A stretch of 64,000 nucleotides of DNA from Streptomyces qinglanensis (GTDB lineage: Bacteria; Actinomycetota; Actinomycetes; Streptomycetales; Streptomycetaceae). The position numbers and the translations under genes were made by a program. The notes under the pieces are model-generated. The model saw only the letters and a list, made by a program, of their open reading frames with translations. It was not told the origin of the DNA and did no database searches. The stretch's first letter is position 1, and each line of letters begins with the position of its first letter. The DNA lies in assembly GCF_900111245.1 (NCBI RefSeq), contig NZ_FOGO01000003.1, forward strand, positions 310,001 through 374,000, given 5' to 3'. This document shows positions 48,651-56,554 of the stretch, one piece after another.

Positions 48651-48737
48651 CGTCACGGCGTCACGGCGTCACGGCGTCACGGCGTCACGGCGTCACGGCG
48701 TCACGGCGTCACGGCGTCACGGCGTCACGGCGTCACG
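48651..48737 (-). repeat. Octanucleotide tandem repeat (CGTCACGG, about 10.9 units)
   Basis: An exact 8-bp unit is repeated without error over 87 bp. On the minus strand it reads GTGACGCC. The first units form the last codons and TGA stop of the oxidoreductase gene, so the array extends from the stop codon into the 3' flank. It has no spacers and is not a CRISPR. Confidence 0.95.
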
Positions 48738-49672
48738 ATGATCTTCCCGTGCACATGGCCGGACCGGCTGAGTTCGAATGCGTCGGCCAGCCGGGCCAGC
48801 GGGAACACATCGGCCACCCGCACCGACACCCGGCCCTCGTCGGCCCACCCGGCCAGGACCGCCAGATCGTCGCCGCTGGGGCGTACCCACATCCACTGGC
48901 CGCCCTTCTCCAGCACCGTGTTGTCCGCGATGGAGGCGTGCCTGCCGCCGTCCGCCAGGACGCTCAGCGTGGTGTCCAGGACGCCGCCGACGAAGTCGGC
49001 GACCACGTCGGCGCCCTCCGGCGCGACGGCCCTGATCCGCTCGGTGAGGCCGTCGCCGTAGGCGACCGGCTCGGCTCCGAGCGCACGCAGCCGGTCGTGG
49101 TTGGCAGGAGAGGCCGTGCCGATGACGCGGGCGCCGAGCGCCAGGGCGATCTGCACCCCGAGCGAGCCCACTCCCCCGGCCGCGTTGTGGATCAGCACCG
49201 TCTCGCCTTCACGGGTGCCGAGCCGGGTGAGTGTCTGGTATGCCGTGAGTCCGGCCAGCGGCAGGCCCGCCGCCTGCTGCCAGGACAGCGTGCTCGGGCG
49301 GCGGGCCAGGCAGCGCACCGGCACGGAGACGAACTCGGCGAACGTGCCGCCGTGCACGTAGTCCTTGCGGGCGTAGGCCATCACCTCGTCGCCGACGGAG
49401 AACTCGGGCGCGTCGATGCCGACCCGCTCGACGACGCCCGCCACGTCCCAGCCCGGTACGACGGGGAAGACGGTGTCCATCATGCCCTGCAGGCCGCCCG
49501 CCATGATCTTCCAGTCGACGGGGTTGACCGCCGCGCAGCGCACCCGGACCAGCACCTCCCCCGGTCCGACCTTGGGCAGCGGCTGCCGCGTCGCCGACAA
49601 CACCTCCGGACCGCCGAACCGGTCGTAGGTCATCGCGTGCATCGTCTCGGCGTCAGAGTCGCCGTTGGTCAT
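48725..49672 (-). CDS. NADP-dependent MDR oxidoreductase
   Basis: This 315-residue zinc-free medium-chain reductase of the quinone oxidoreductase/enoyl reductase type has a GroES-like domain (about 10-130) and the nucleotide motif IHNAAGGVGSLGVQIALALGARVIG, cited by IHNAAGGVGSLGVQIA (about 155-170). The substrate is unknown. The start is ATG 49672, with AAGGGAG upstream. The last three codons and stop are made by the octamer repeat that follows. Confidence 0.88.
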   Translation of the reverse strand: MTNGDSDAETMHAMTYDRFGGPEVLSATRQPLPKVGPGEVLVRVRCAAVNPVDWKIMAGGLQGMMDTVFPVVPGWDVAGVVERVGIDAPEFSVGDEVMAYARKDYVHGGTFAEFVSVPVRCLARRPSTLSWQQAAGLPLAGLTAYQTLTRLGTREGETVLIHNAAGGVGSLGVQIALALGARVIGTASPANHDRLRALGAEPVAYGDGLTERIRAVAPEGADVVADFVGGVLDTTLSVLADGGRHASIADNTVLEKGGQWMWVRPSGDDLAVLAGWADEGRVSVRVADVFPLARLADAFELSRSGHVHGKIIVTP

Positions 49673-49788
49673 GGTCACCGCTCCCTTTCGCTCGTTCCCG
49701 GTGGGTACAGGTGCGTACCGGAACACAGGAGTACCCCGGTGTCCCGTACTCCACCTCTGACCCGGTGCGCTGATCCGCACACCCGCCG

Positions 49789-49824
49789 CTCTCCCGCCTC
49801 TCCCGCCTCTCCCGCCTCTCCCGC
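49789..49824 (+). repeat. 9-bp tandem repeat, four copies
   Basis: CTCTCCCGC is repeated four times exactly, between the oxidoreductase start and the GDSL hydrolase stop. Confidence 0.85.
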
Positions 49825-49839
49825 CACAGCGGACGCGGG

Positions 49840-50655
49840 CTACCGGTCCGAGGCGTGCAGCGGGAGCAGATCGGGCCGCTTGGCCTGGACATGATCACCG
49901 GAGGACTCGCCGCGCAGCCGGCGCCCGATCCACGGCAACAGGTACTGGCGGGCCCAGTACAGGTCGTCCCGCCGCGAGCCGGGCGCGGCCACGGCCTCCG
50001 GCCAGGGCGCGTCGGAGCCGGTGGGCGGATGGAGGCCCAGCACTTCGGCGCACCGCGCAGCGACCCGACGGTGCCCCTCGGGAGAGAGGTGCAGGCGGTC
50101 CTCGTCCCACGCCCTGCGGTCCTGGACCGCCCGCAGCGACCACAGGTCGAGCACCGGGCAGCCGTGCCGGTCGGCGATCGCGCGCAGGTGCCCGTTGTAC
50201 GTCGCGATCCTGCCGCGCAGATGGCGCAGCAGGGGGAACTCGCGGGTGTCGAAGCCCGTGCAGACCACCACGGTGCCGACGGACGGGAGGAGGTCGGCCA
50301 GCGCGGACTCGTACCGGGCGGCGAGGGCGTCCGGGTCGGAGCCGGGACGCAGGACGTCGTTCCCTCCCGCGCAGAACGTCACCAGATCAGGGGCGAGTTC
50401 CGCGGCCCGGGGCACCTGTTCGGTGACGATCTGGTCCAGCAGGCGGCCGCGCACGGCCAGATTGGCGTAGCGGAAGGCGCTCGGGTCCCGTTCCGCCAGG
50501 AGCACGGCGAGCCGGTCGGCCCAGCCGACGAACACTCCGTCGCTCCCGGGGTCGCCGACCCCTTCGGTGAAACTGTCCCCGATCGCCGCGTAGGAGGCGA
50601 CAAAGGGCGCCGTATCCGATGACCACTTTTCTGCCGCACCTGTCACGATATGCAT
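49840..50655 (-). CDS. SGNH/GDSL-family hydrolase
   Basis: This 271-residue esterase/lipase-like enzyme of the SGNH fold has GDSFTEG (residues 26-32, Ser28), the oxyanion Gly in NLAVRGR, GGND (about 97-100) and the catalytic D-x-x-H region DRLHLSPEGH (about 198-207). There is no signal peptide, so it is cytoplasmic. The C-terminal 60 residues (DDLYWARQYLLPWIGRRL) are typical of actinobacterial members. The start is ATG 50655; the ribosome site is weak and GTG 50646 is possible. Confidence 0.88.
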   Translation of the reverse strand: MHIVTGAAEKWSSDTAPFVASYAAIGDSFTEGVGDPGSDGVFVGWADRLAVLLAERDPSAFRYANLAVRGRLLDQIVTEQVPRAAELAPDLVTFCAGGNDVLRPGSDPDALAARYESALADLLPSVGTVVVCTGFDTREFPLLRHLRGRIATYNGHLRAIADRHGCPVLDLWSLRAVQDRRAWDEDRLHLSPEGHRRVAARCAEVLGLHPPTGSDAPWPEAVAAPGSRRDDLYWARQYLLPWIGRRLRGESSGDHVQAKRPDLLPLHASDR

Positions 50656-50697
50656 TTCATCAGGGCGGATGGGCGCGTCCTCACGCGGGGTCCGGTC

Positions 50698-50725
50698 GCC
50701 GGGCGCCCGCCACGGGGCGCCCGGC
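50698..50725. terminator. Terminator after SulP transporter gene
   Basis: GCCGGGCGCCC (50698-50708) and GGGCGCCCGGC (50715-50725) form a perfect 11-bp stem with a 6-nt loop, six bases after the minus-strand SulP stop. Confidence 0.8.
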
Positions 50726-50730
50726 GGCGG

Positions 50731-52248
50731 TCAGTGGGCCTCGGTGAGCTGCCCGGCGAGACGCTCGTGCATGTCGGCGCTGTGCTCGTTCAGGCCGGTG
50801 ATGGTGACCTTCTTGCCGTATCCGGCGTACTTGGTCTGTATCCCGTCCAGTGCGGCGACGGAGGAGGCGTCCCAGATGTGCGCTCCGGACAGGTCGATGA
50901 CGATGTCGTCGGGATCGTTCTTGTAGTCGAACTGGTAGACGAGGTCGTTGGAGGAGGCGAAGAAGAGCTCTCCGGTGACCGAGTAGACCGCCTGTGTCCC
51001 GTCGGGGTCCGTCACGCTGGAGACGTTGACCAGGTGGGCGACGCGCCGCGCAAAGGCGATCATGGCCACGACCGAGCCGACCACCACACCGATGGCCAGG
51101 TTGTGGGTGGCGATCACCACGATCACGGTCACCACCATCACCACGGTCTCCGCGACCGGCATCCGCTTGAGCGTCCTGGGCAGCACGGAGTGCCAGTCGA
51201 AGGTGCCGACCGAGACCAGGACCATCACCGCCACCAGTGCGGCCATCGGGATGTCCGAGACGATCGGTCCGAAGACCAGGCACAGGACCAGCAGGAAGGC
51301 ACCGGCCAGGAAGGTGGACAGCCGGGTCCGGGCCCCCGACGCCTTCACATTGATCATCGTCTGGCCGATCATGGCGCAGCCGCCCATCCCGCCGAAGAAG
51401 CCCGTGACGATGTTGGCGATGCCCTGCCCCACCGACTCGCGGGACTTGTTGGAGTGGGTGTCGGTGATGTCGTCCACCAGCTTGGCGGTCATCAGCGACT
51501 CCATCAGGCCCACCAGCGCCAGTGCCAGCGCGTAGGGCGCGATGACGGTCAGCGTGTGCAGGGTGAAGGGCACGTCGGGCAGACCGGGCACGGGCAGCGA
51601 GGAGGGCAGCTCCCCCTTGTCCCCGACCGTGGGGACGGCGATCCCGGCGGCGAGGGTCACGACCGTGAGGATGACGATCGCGACCAGCGGGGCCGGGACC
51701 ACCTTCGTGATCCTCGGGAAGAGCACCATCATGGCCAGACCGGCGGCGATCAGCGGATAGACCGCCCAGGGCACCCCGGTCATCTCCGGCACCTGCGCCA
51801 TGAAGATCATGACGGCCAGCGCGTTGACGAACCCGACCATGACGCTCCGCGGCACGAAGCGCATCAGCTTCGCGACCCCGAGTGAGCCCAGGACCACCTG
51901 GAAGATCCCGCCGAGGATGACGGCGGCGACGAGATAGCCCAGCCCGTACTGGTGGTTGAGCGGGGCGACCACGAGCGCCACCGCACCGGTGGCCGCGGAG
52001 ATCATCGCCTTGCGGCCGCCGACGAAGCTGATGACGACGGCCATCGTGCAGGCCGCGTAGAGGCCGACGCTGGGATCGACCCCGGCGATGATCGAGAAGG
52101 AGATCGCCTCCGGGATCAGCGCCAGTGCGACGACCAGTCCGGCCAGCACCTCGGTGCGCAGCACCTTCGGCGATTCGAGGAAGTCGGGTCGGCGGATCCG
52201 CGGCAGGGACGGGCGTGGGCCGGTGGCCGTGGGCGTTTCAGCGGACAT
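50731..52248 (-). CDS. SulP-family anion transporter with STAS domain
   Basis: This 505-residue inorganic anion transporter (SLC26/SulP) has about 10-14 helices from residue 25 to 380 (LAGLVVALALIPEAISFSIIAGVDP near the start, here LAGLVVALALIPEA, and GGCAMIGQTMINVKASGARTRLS, here GGCAMIGQTMINVKASGARTR). A C-terminal STAS domain follows (about 400-500, IDLSGAHIWDASSVAALDG in part). Family members carry sulfate, bicarbonate or dicarboxylates; the ion here is not decided by sequence. The start is ATG 52248; a longer frame to 52626 is an Arg-rich artefact. No carbonic anhydrase or sulfur genes are adjacent. Confidence 0.92.
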   Translation of the reverse strand: MSAETPTATGPRPSLPRIRRPDFLESPKVLRTEVLAGLVVALALIPEAISFSIIAGVDPSVGLYAACTMAVVISFVGGRKAMISAATGAVALVVAPLNHQYGLGYLVAAVILGGIFQVVLGSLGVAKLMRFVPRSVMVGFVNALAVMIFMAQVPEMTGVPWAVYPLIAAGLAMMVLFPRITKVVPAPLVAIVILTVVTLAAGIAVPTVGDKGELPSSLPVPGLPDVPFTLHTLTVIAPYALALALVGLMESLMTAKLVDDITDTHSNKSRESVGQGIANIVTGFFGGMGGCAMIGQTMINVKASGARTRLSTFLAGAFLLVLCLVFGPIVSDIPMAALVAVMVLVSVGTFDWHSVLPRTLKRMPVAETVVMVVTVIVVIATHNLAIGVVVGSVVAMIAFARRVAHLVNVSSVTDPDGTQAVYSVTGELFFASSNDLVYQFDYKNDPDDIVIDLSGAHIWDASSVAALDGIQTKYAGYGKKVTITGLNEHSADMHERLAGQLTEAH

Positions 52249-52685
52249 GCATCCGTTTCCGTTCAGGCGCACGGCCGGGCCGTACGCGTCGTACGTGCGT
52301 GGTCGACTCCGATGCGGAAGGGCGCGTGGCGGGAGGCCCCGTGCTGATCGAGCCGGCTTCCCCGCGCGGTCCCCCGCGCGCCCCTGCTGCACCGGGCGCG
52401 CTCCGCACAGCACAGCGCCCCCGGGAGGGCTGACGGCCGAAGCTCGGGCCTGCTGCACCGGAGGCGGTTCGGGAGGGACTTCGGGGAGGGCAGGGACGGC
52501 TTCCTGCACCGTCACCGGTCGGTCGGACCGTCGCTGGGCGGCCCGGAAGTCTGTGGGGTCCTCACCGGCCACAGCCTTCGTGGACGGTCTCAGGGCTCTG
52601 CGGCGGCGTGCCGCGCGCCCGTACATCGTATCCCAGGGCGCCGGATGATCTCGATCCGCCCTCCGCGCGGGGATAGGTTTGCCCG
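52249..52685. other. 437-bp divergent intergenic region
   Basis: This is the shared upstream region of the SulP gene and the methyltransferase-like gene. CTGCTGCACCGG occurs twice (about 52384 and 52450). A TAGGTT -10 for the rightward gene is at 52674-52679. No small gene is supported. Confidence 0.45.
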
Positions 52686-53408
52686 ATGAGCGCGCGATTC
52701 GAAGAGCTCGACTGGCAGCCGACGGACCTGGGGGAGATCAGTCTGCGGCGGCGCCGTGACCCGTCCTCCGGGGCGGACGTGTACGAGGTCAAGCTCGATG
52801 ACGACTTCCTCATGTCCAGTCTCTTCACCGAAGGAGAGGTGGCACTCGCCCGGCTCGGCCTGGCCGCGGCGTCCGGGGACCCGCTGGACGTCGTCGTGGG
52901 CGGACTCGGTCTGGGCTGGACGGCCGAGGCCGCGTTCCAGGACCCGCGGGTGCGCTCACTCCTGGTGGTCGAGGCGCTCGAGCCGGTGATCGGATGGCAC
53001 GAGCGGGGACTGGTGCCGGCGAGCGCCCGACTGGTCCCGGACACCCGGTGCCGCCTGGTGCACGGTGACTTCTTCGCGCTCGCCGAGGACCCGCGGGGCT
53101 TCGACCCCGACTCCGCGCACCGGCGCTTCCACGCCGTCCTGCTGGACATCGACCACTCCCCGCGGCATGTGCTGCGGCCGGGCAACGCGGCGCTGTACGA
53201 GCCTGCCGGACTGCGCCGGCTGGCCCGCCACCTGCACCCCGGCGGGGTGTTCGCGCTGTGGTCCGACGACCCGCCGGACGAGCGCTTCCTCTCCGCGCTG
53301 GGTGAGGTCTTCCAGGACGCCGAGGCGCACACCGTCCGGTTCGACAACCCGGTGCTGGGCGGCACCTCGGCCAACACGGTCTACACGGCACGCACTCCGC
53401 AGCCGTGA
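52686..53408 (+). CDS. Spermidine synthase-like/methyltransferase-fold protein
   Basis: This 240-residue protein has a Rossmann methyltransferase core like that of spermidine synthases: DVVVGGLGLGWTAEAAF (about 68-84) in the nucleotide motif, VVEALEPVIGWH for the acidic loop, HGDFFAL, and LLDIDHSPRHVL. The polyamine-site residues are not obvious, so the actual methyl or aminopropyl transfer is not assured. TAGGTT lies 6 nt before ATG 52686 and there is no ribosome site, suggesting a leaderless message. Confidence 0.85.
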   Translation: MSARFEELDWQPTDLGEISLRRRRDPSSGADVYEVKLDDDFLMSSLFTEGEVALARLGLAAASGDPLDVVVGGLGLGWTAEAAFQDPRVRSLLVVEALEPVIGWHERGLVPASARLVPDTRCRLVHGDFFALAEDPRGFDPDSAHRRFHAVLLDIDHSPRHVLRPGNAALYEPAGLRRLARHLHPGGVFALWSDDPPDERFLSALGEVFQDAEAHTVRFDNPVLGGTSANTVYTARTPQP

Positions 53409-53553
53409 GGCACCGTTCCGCCCCCGTCGCGTCCGCGAGGCCGGGCCGTCACCCGCGGACGCCCGGTACCGAAGGGGTTTGCCTGCCGCGGTCCGCCGCG
53501 CGACGCTGGAGACGAGAGGTATCCGGCACCCGGATCGAAGGAAGGTGCCTGTG

Positions 53554-53748
53554 ATGCGCAAGGTTGCGGACTGCAGGGATTACCCGAGCGAGTCGAACTG
53601 CACCCTCACCATCGCCGGGGAGGAGGACGAGGTGGTCCGGGCAGCGGCCGAACACGCGGCCTCCGTCCACGGCCACACCGACACCCCGGAGCTGCGCGAA
53701 GAGGTGCGGAGCATGCTCAAGGACGAGAGGACGCCGCAGACGGCCTGA
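53554..53748 (+). CDS. DUF1059 small protein
   Basis: This 64-residue protein matches DUF1059: MRKVADCRDYPSESNCTLTI with two cysteines, then ASVHGHTDTPELREEVRSML. It is soluble and probably binds a small ligand or metal; function unknown. The start is ATG 53554, with GAAGGAAGG upstream (GTG 53551 also possible). A terminator hairpin follows. Confidence 0.88.
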   Translation: MRKVADCRDYPSESNCTLTIAGEEDEVVRAAAEHAASVHGHTDTPELREEVRSMLKDERTPQTA

Positions 53749-53778
53749 CCGTCCGCTCCCCCGCACGACCCGTCATCG

Positions 53779-53799
53779 GGGACCCGCATCCCGGGTCCC
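53779..53799 (+). terminator. Terminator after DUF1059 gene
   Basis: GGGACCCG (53779-53786) and CGGGTCCC (53792-53799) form a perfect stem, extended by outer CGACCCG/CGGGTCG-like pairing, 31 bp after the stop. Confidence 0.65.
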
Positions 53800-53898
53800 G
53801 ACGGCCGGTCGGGTCATGCGCACCGCCCGCTGCCAGGCGGCAGGCCGGGGCGGCGCCGTGAAGTTCCGCCTTCCGTACCGAGGCGGCGGGCCGCGTCG

Positions 53899-53934
53899 CG
53901 ACCCGCTCCGCGACCCGCTCCGCGACCCGCTCCG
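53899..53934 (+). repeat. 12-bp tandem repeat, three copies
   Basis: CGACCCGCTCCG is repeated three times exactly in the intergenic region between the DUF1059 and 101-aa protein genes. Confidence 0.85.
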
Positions 53935-54045
53935 CGGGGCATCCGCGTCCCGGCACGGGGGTGCGATCGGGCGAAGCATGGGGGTGCGGACGGCGTCAGC
54001 CGTGGCCGTGCGTCGGCCCCGAACGGCGGCGCGTACGCTGGACAT

Positions 54046-54351
54046 ATGTCTGACCCGAAACAATCCGAGCTCGACACCCTGTACGCGGACGCCGACGCAG
54101 GTGTGCAGGAAGCTCGGCAGCGCGTGCGCGACGCATCGGTAGGCAAGGACAGCGCCAGGCTGGACACCGCGCTGGACGAGCTGGAGGCCGCACTGGCGCA
54201 CCGGGAGGCGGCACGGCTCCGGACGCGGGAAGACGCCTGGATCCTCACCGCGCTCGGCGCGGCCAACGCCATCGACCCGGAGTTCCACGGAGCCGACGCG
54301 CCGCAGTCGTCCGACGCGGACTCCGGCGGGGAGCCCCCGCTCGCCGGCTGA
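54046..54351 (+). CDS. Hypothetical alpha-helical protein, 101 aa
   Basis: This is a 101-residue acidic protein with no recognised family. Residues about 5-75 are strongly helical with heptad-like spacing (ELDTLYADADAGVQEARQRV, then LDTALDELEAALAHREAARL), so a coiled coil or helical hairpin is likely; the tail is Ser/Asp/Gly-rich. TACGCT ends 6 nt before ATG 54046 and no ribosome site exists, which points to a leaderless transcript and supports the start. Confidence 0.72.
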   Translation: MSDPKQSELDTLYADADAGVQEARQRVRDASVGKDSARLDTALDELEAALAHREAARLRTREDAWILTALGAANAIDPEFHGADAPQSSDADSGGEPPLAG

Positions 54352-54564
54352 GCATCCTGCGCCCGGCGTACGTCCTGCCCCGAAGCCCAGCCGCACCGGC
54401 CGGAACCGTACCGGCCCCGGCTGCGGTTGCGGTACGGGCTGCCCGCGATGGCCGGCATTCCCGCGCGCTGACCGGCATTCCGCCGGCAGCCCGCACCGGA
54501 GCGGGGTAGCGCGGAGAAGCGCCGGATGCCGCCGGGACGGCGGCGAACTGCAGCGCAGATGGAA

Positions 54565-54610
54565 CCCGTCCGGCGCGGGGGCACCTGGCGGTTCCTCCGC
54601 GCCGGACGGG
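54565..54610. terminator. Terminator after DUF5996 gene
   Basis: CCCGTCCGGCGCGG (54565-54578) and CCGCGCCGGACGGG (54597-54610) form a perfect 14-bp stem, 27 bp past the minus-strand DUF5996 stop and facing the convergent gene. Confidence 0.78.
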
Positions 54611-54637
54611 AGCTGCTGCACGGCACCGGACTGCGGG

Positions 54638-55615
54638 TCAGCCGGACCGCCCCTCCATGGACATCGACCGCTCCTGCGCGTCCCAGCGGTGCGGATCGTC
54701 CTCGAGTTCGGCGCGATTCCAGTCGCCGTGCACGGCCGCCGCCTCGTAGGTGGTCTGCAGGAAGTCGGTCAGCGCCCGGTCGGGCTCGGGGTCGGTGCGG
54801 ACCACCTCGTACGGGAGCAGGAACTGGCCGTTCTGCTCGCTGTAGAAGGCGCCGCCGGGAAGTACGGGATGGTCCCGGAAGCCGTCCGGCTCAGGGTAGG
54901 CGTAGGCGTAGAACGCCCCTTCCTCACCGCCGCCGGGCCAGAAGCCGCAACTGCTCAACTCCCGTGAGTAGCCCTCCAGCATCACCCAGTCCCCGCAGTG
55001 CGGCGCGCCACCCGGGTGGGGCGGGGCCGAACGGCCCGAGAACCGGGTGCAGGCCAGATCCATGGCACCCCAGAAGAAGTGCACGGGGCTGACCTTGCCC
55101 ACGAACCGCGAGCGGAACTCCCCCAGGACGCGCTGCGCCTGGAGGAGCTGGCGCCAGTAGAGCTGGGCGGCTTCCGGGTCGTAGGACGCGTGCACGGTGT
55201 CCTCGGGGAACGGGATCGCCTGCTCCACCTCGTTGGGGCGGGGCTGGATCGGCGTGCGGACTCCCACCTCGTGCAGGGCCCGCATGGTCTCCTCGTAGAA
55301 CTGCGCGACCGGTTTCGCCTCCAGGCGCACCCGGCGCGTGGCTCCGTCGCTCGTGCGGATCCGCAGGGAGTGCTCGACGAAGTCGAATTCGATGTCGAAC
55401 GCTCCGGTGCCGTGCGGGATCGTGGAGGTCGTGAGGCCGCTGGGGGTGACGTAGAGCGTCACCTGCCACCAGTGGTTGACCAGGGGCGCGTGGGCCAGGC
55501 GGATCTTGCCGATGATCTGGGTCCACATATGGAGGGTGTCCCGCGTCCCGGTCCAGTCCGCCACCCGGAGCCGGGGCCACGCGCCGCGGCTGTGCGACGT
55601 CGTCAGCTCTGTCAT
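54638..55615 (-). CDS. DUF5996 family protein
   Basis: This 325-residue cytoplasmic protein is of the DUF5996 family, recognised by WPRLRVADWTGTRDTLHMWTQ (here WTGTRDTLHMWTQIIGK), NHWWQVTLYVTPSGL, FDIEFDF, FFWGAMDLACTRFSGR and the acidic FLLPYEVVRTDPEPDRAL. Many conserved aromatic residues suggest a ligand pocket, but no activity is known. The start is ATG 55615 with a strong GAGGAGG. It is followed by a terminator. Confidence 0.85.
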   Translation of the reverse strand: MTELTTSHSRGAWPRLRVADWTGTRDTLHMWTQIIGKIRLAHAPLVNHWWQVTLYVTPSGLTTSTIPHGTGAFDIEFDFVEHSLRIRTSDGATRRVRLEAKPVAQFYEETMRALHEVGVRTPIQPRPNEVEQAIPFPEDTVHASYDPEAAQLYWRQLLQAQRVLGEFRSRFVGKVSPVHFFWGAMDLACTRFSGRSAPPHPGGAPHCGDWVMLEGYSRELSSCGFWPGGGEEGAFYAYAYPEPDGFRDHPVLPGGAFYSEQNGQFLLPYEVVRTDPEPDRALTDFLQTTYEAAAVHGDWNRAELEDDPHRWDAQERSMSMEGRSG

Positions 55616-55823
55616 CGCCACCTCCTCGCCGGGTTCGGCGTTCTCCACCGATGGTGGGTCCGGTCCGCCGGGCCCACAACTCGGGGGACCAGGGCGGCGG
55701 CGCCGAGCGGGCCGTCAGCGCGCCACGCCGTGTGACACCCCGGTGACGATGCGGGGCCGGGCGCCGAGCGGCCAGATGCGCGAGCGAGCGCGAACCAGGC
55801 GAGCTGCCGGACTTCCCGCGGTG

Positions 55824-56438
55824 TCAGCCCTGTCCACTGCGGGGGGCCGGAGCCGGGCGGCCGGCTCCGGGCGGTGCGAAGATGTCGCGGCTGTCGAGCA
55901 GACCGCTGAAGAACGTCTCGGGGCGGGTGGTGCGCGCTCGTGCGTGTTCGGCCGGGCTGATCGGCACGGCGTTGACGAGGCGCACCGGCTCCACGCGGGT
56001 CTCCACGGCGGCGCGCTGTTCCCGCGTCCAGGGGCCGGCCAGGAAGACGCTGCGGCAGCCGGGGAAGGCGGGGATCTCGTCCTCGAAACCGACCAGTTCG
56101 CCCCAGCCGAGCGGTTGGCCGCGCGTCCACGGGTAGGCGGCCAGGTTCGCGAGCCGCACGGCCAGGCGCTGTTCGACATCCCGCTCCAGCGGTCCGCGCC
56201 GGAACAACCGCAGTTCGGCGCGGCCGCCCGGCCCTCCGTCCCGTGGCGGCATGGGGTGGGCCGACATACCGACCGTGGCCAGGGCCGTCGTCGCGGCCGG
56301 ACCGCCCGCACGGTAGAACATGACGTCGAGGCGCTGCAGGGGCTGCGGGCCGTCGTCGAAGGTGACGCCGTCGTCCTCCACGCCCAGCTCGTCGCGCAGA
56401 GCGTGGAAGACGTCGCGGAGTATCGGTGGCGCGGGCAC
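55824..56438 (-). CDS. Suppressor of fused (SUFU)-domain protein
   Basis: This 204-residue protein matches the bacterial Suppressor-of-fused domain family: LDVMFYRAG, ATVGMSAHPMPP, AELRLFRRG, LANLAAYPWTRGQPLGWGE and FLAGPWTREQ in order. Bacterial members occur in immunity-protein and regulatory contexts, but no toxin gene is next to this one. The start is taken as GTG 56438, because TAGGCT lies 7 nt upstream and no ribosome site is present (leaderless); an earlier start at 56468 would run through that promoter. Confidence 0.78.
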   Translation of the reverse strand: MPAPPILRDVFHALRDELGVEDDGVTFDDGPQPLQRLDVMFYRAGGPAATTALATVGMSAHPMPPRDGGPGGRAELRLFRRGPLERDVEQRLAVRLANLAAYPWTRGQPLGWGELVGFEDEIPAFPGCRSVFLAGPWTREQRAAVETRVEPVRLVNAVPISPAEHARARTTRPETFFSGLLDSRDIFAPPGAGRPAPAPRSGQG

Positions 56439-56511
56439 GGCCGCGAGCCTACCGGTCGGCCCGGACACCGGTGTGCGTCACTCCGCTCGGTGAACGGTTC
56501 GCCCCGGGCCT

Positions 56512-56545
56512 GCGGTGGGGCGGTGGCCGGACACCGCCCCACCGC
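56512..56545. terminator. Terminator after cebR
   Basis: GCGGTGGGGCGGT (56512-56524) and ACCGCCCCACCGC (56533-56545) form a perfect 13-bp stem just past the minus-strand cebR stop (56555). Confidence 0.8.
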
Positions 56546-56554
56546 GGCGGGGGT

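Noticed and set aside
48651..48737. CRISPR-like array
   Set aside because: The 8-bp units are directly contiguous with no spacers and no cas gene is in the window; it is a simple tandem repeat.
46955..49894. Plus-strand open frame of 979 codons
   Set aside because: It crosses three minus-strand genes and two repeat tracts, and the repeat-encoded segment is not protein-like.
52249..52626. N-terminal extension of the SulP transporter
   Set aside because: The first 126 codons of the longer frame are Arg/Pro/Ala-rich without a start signal. ATG 52248 begins the normal family N-terminus.
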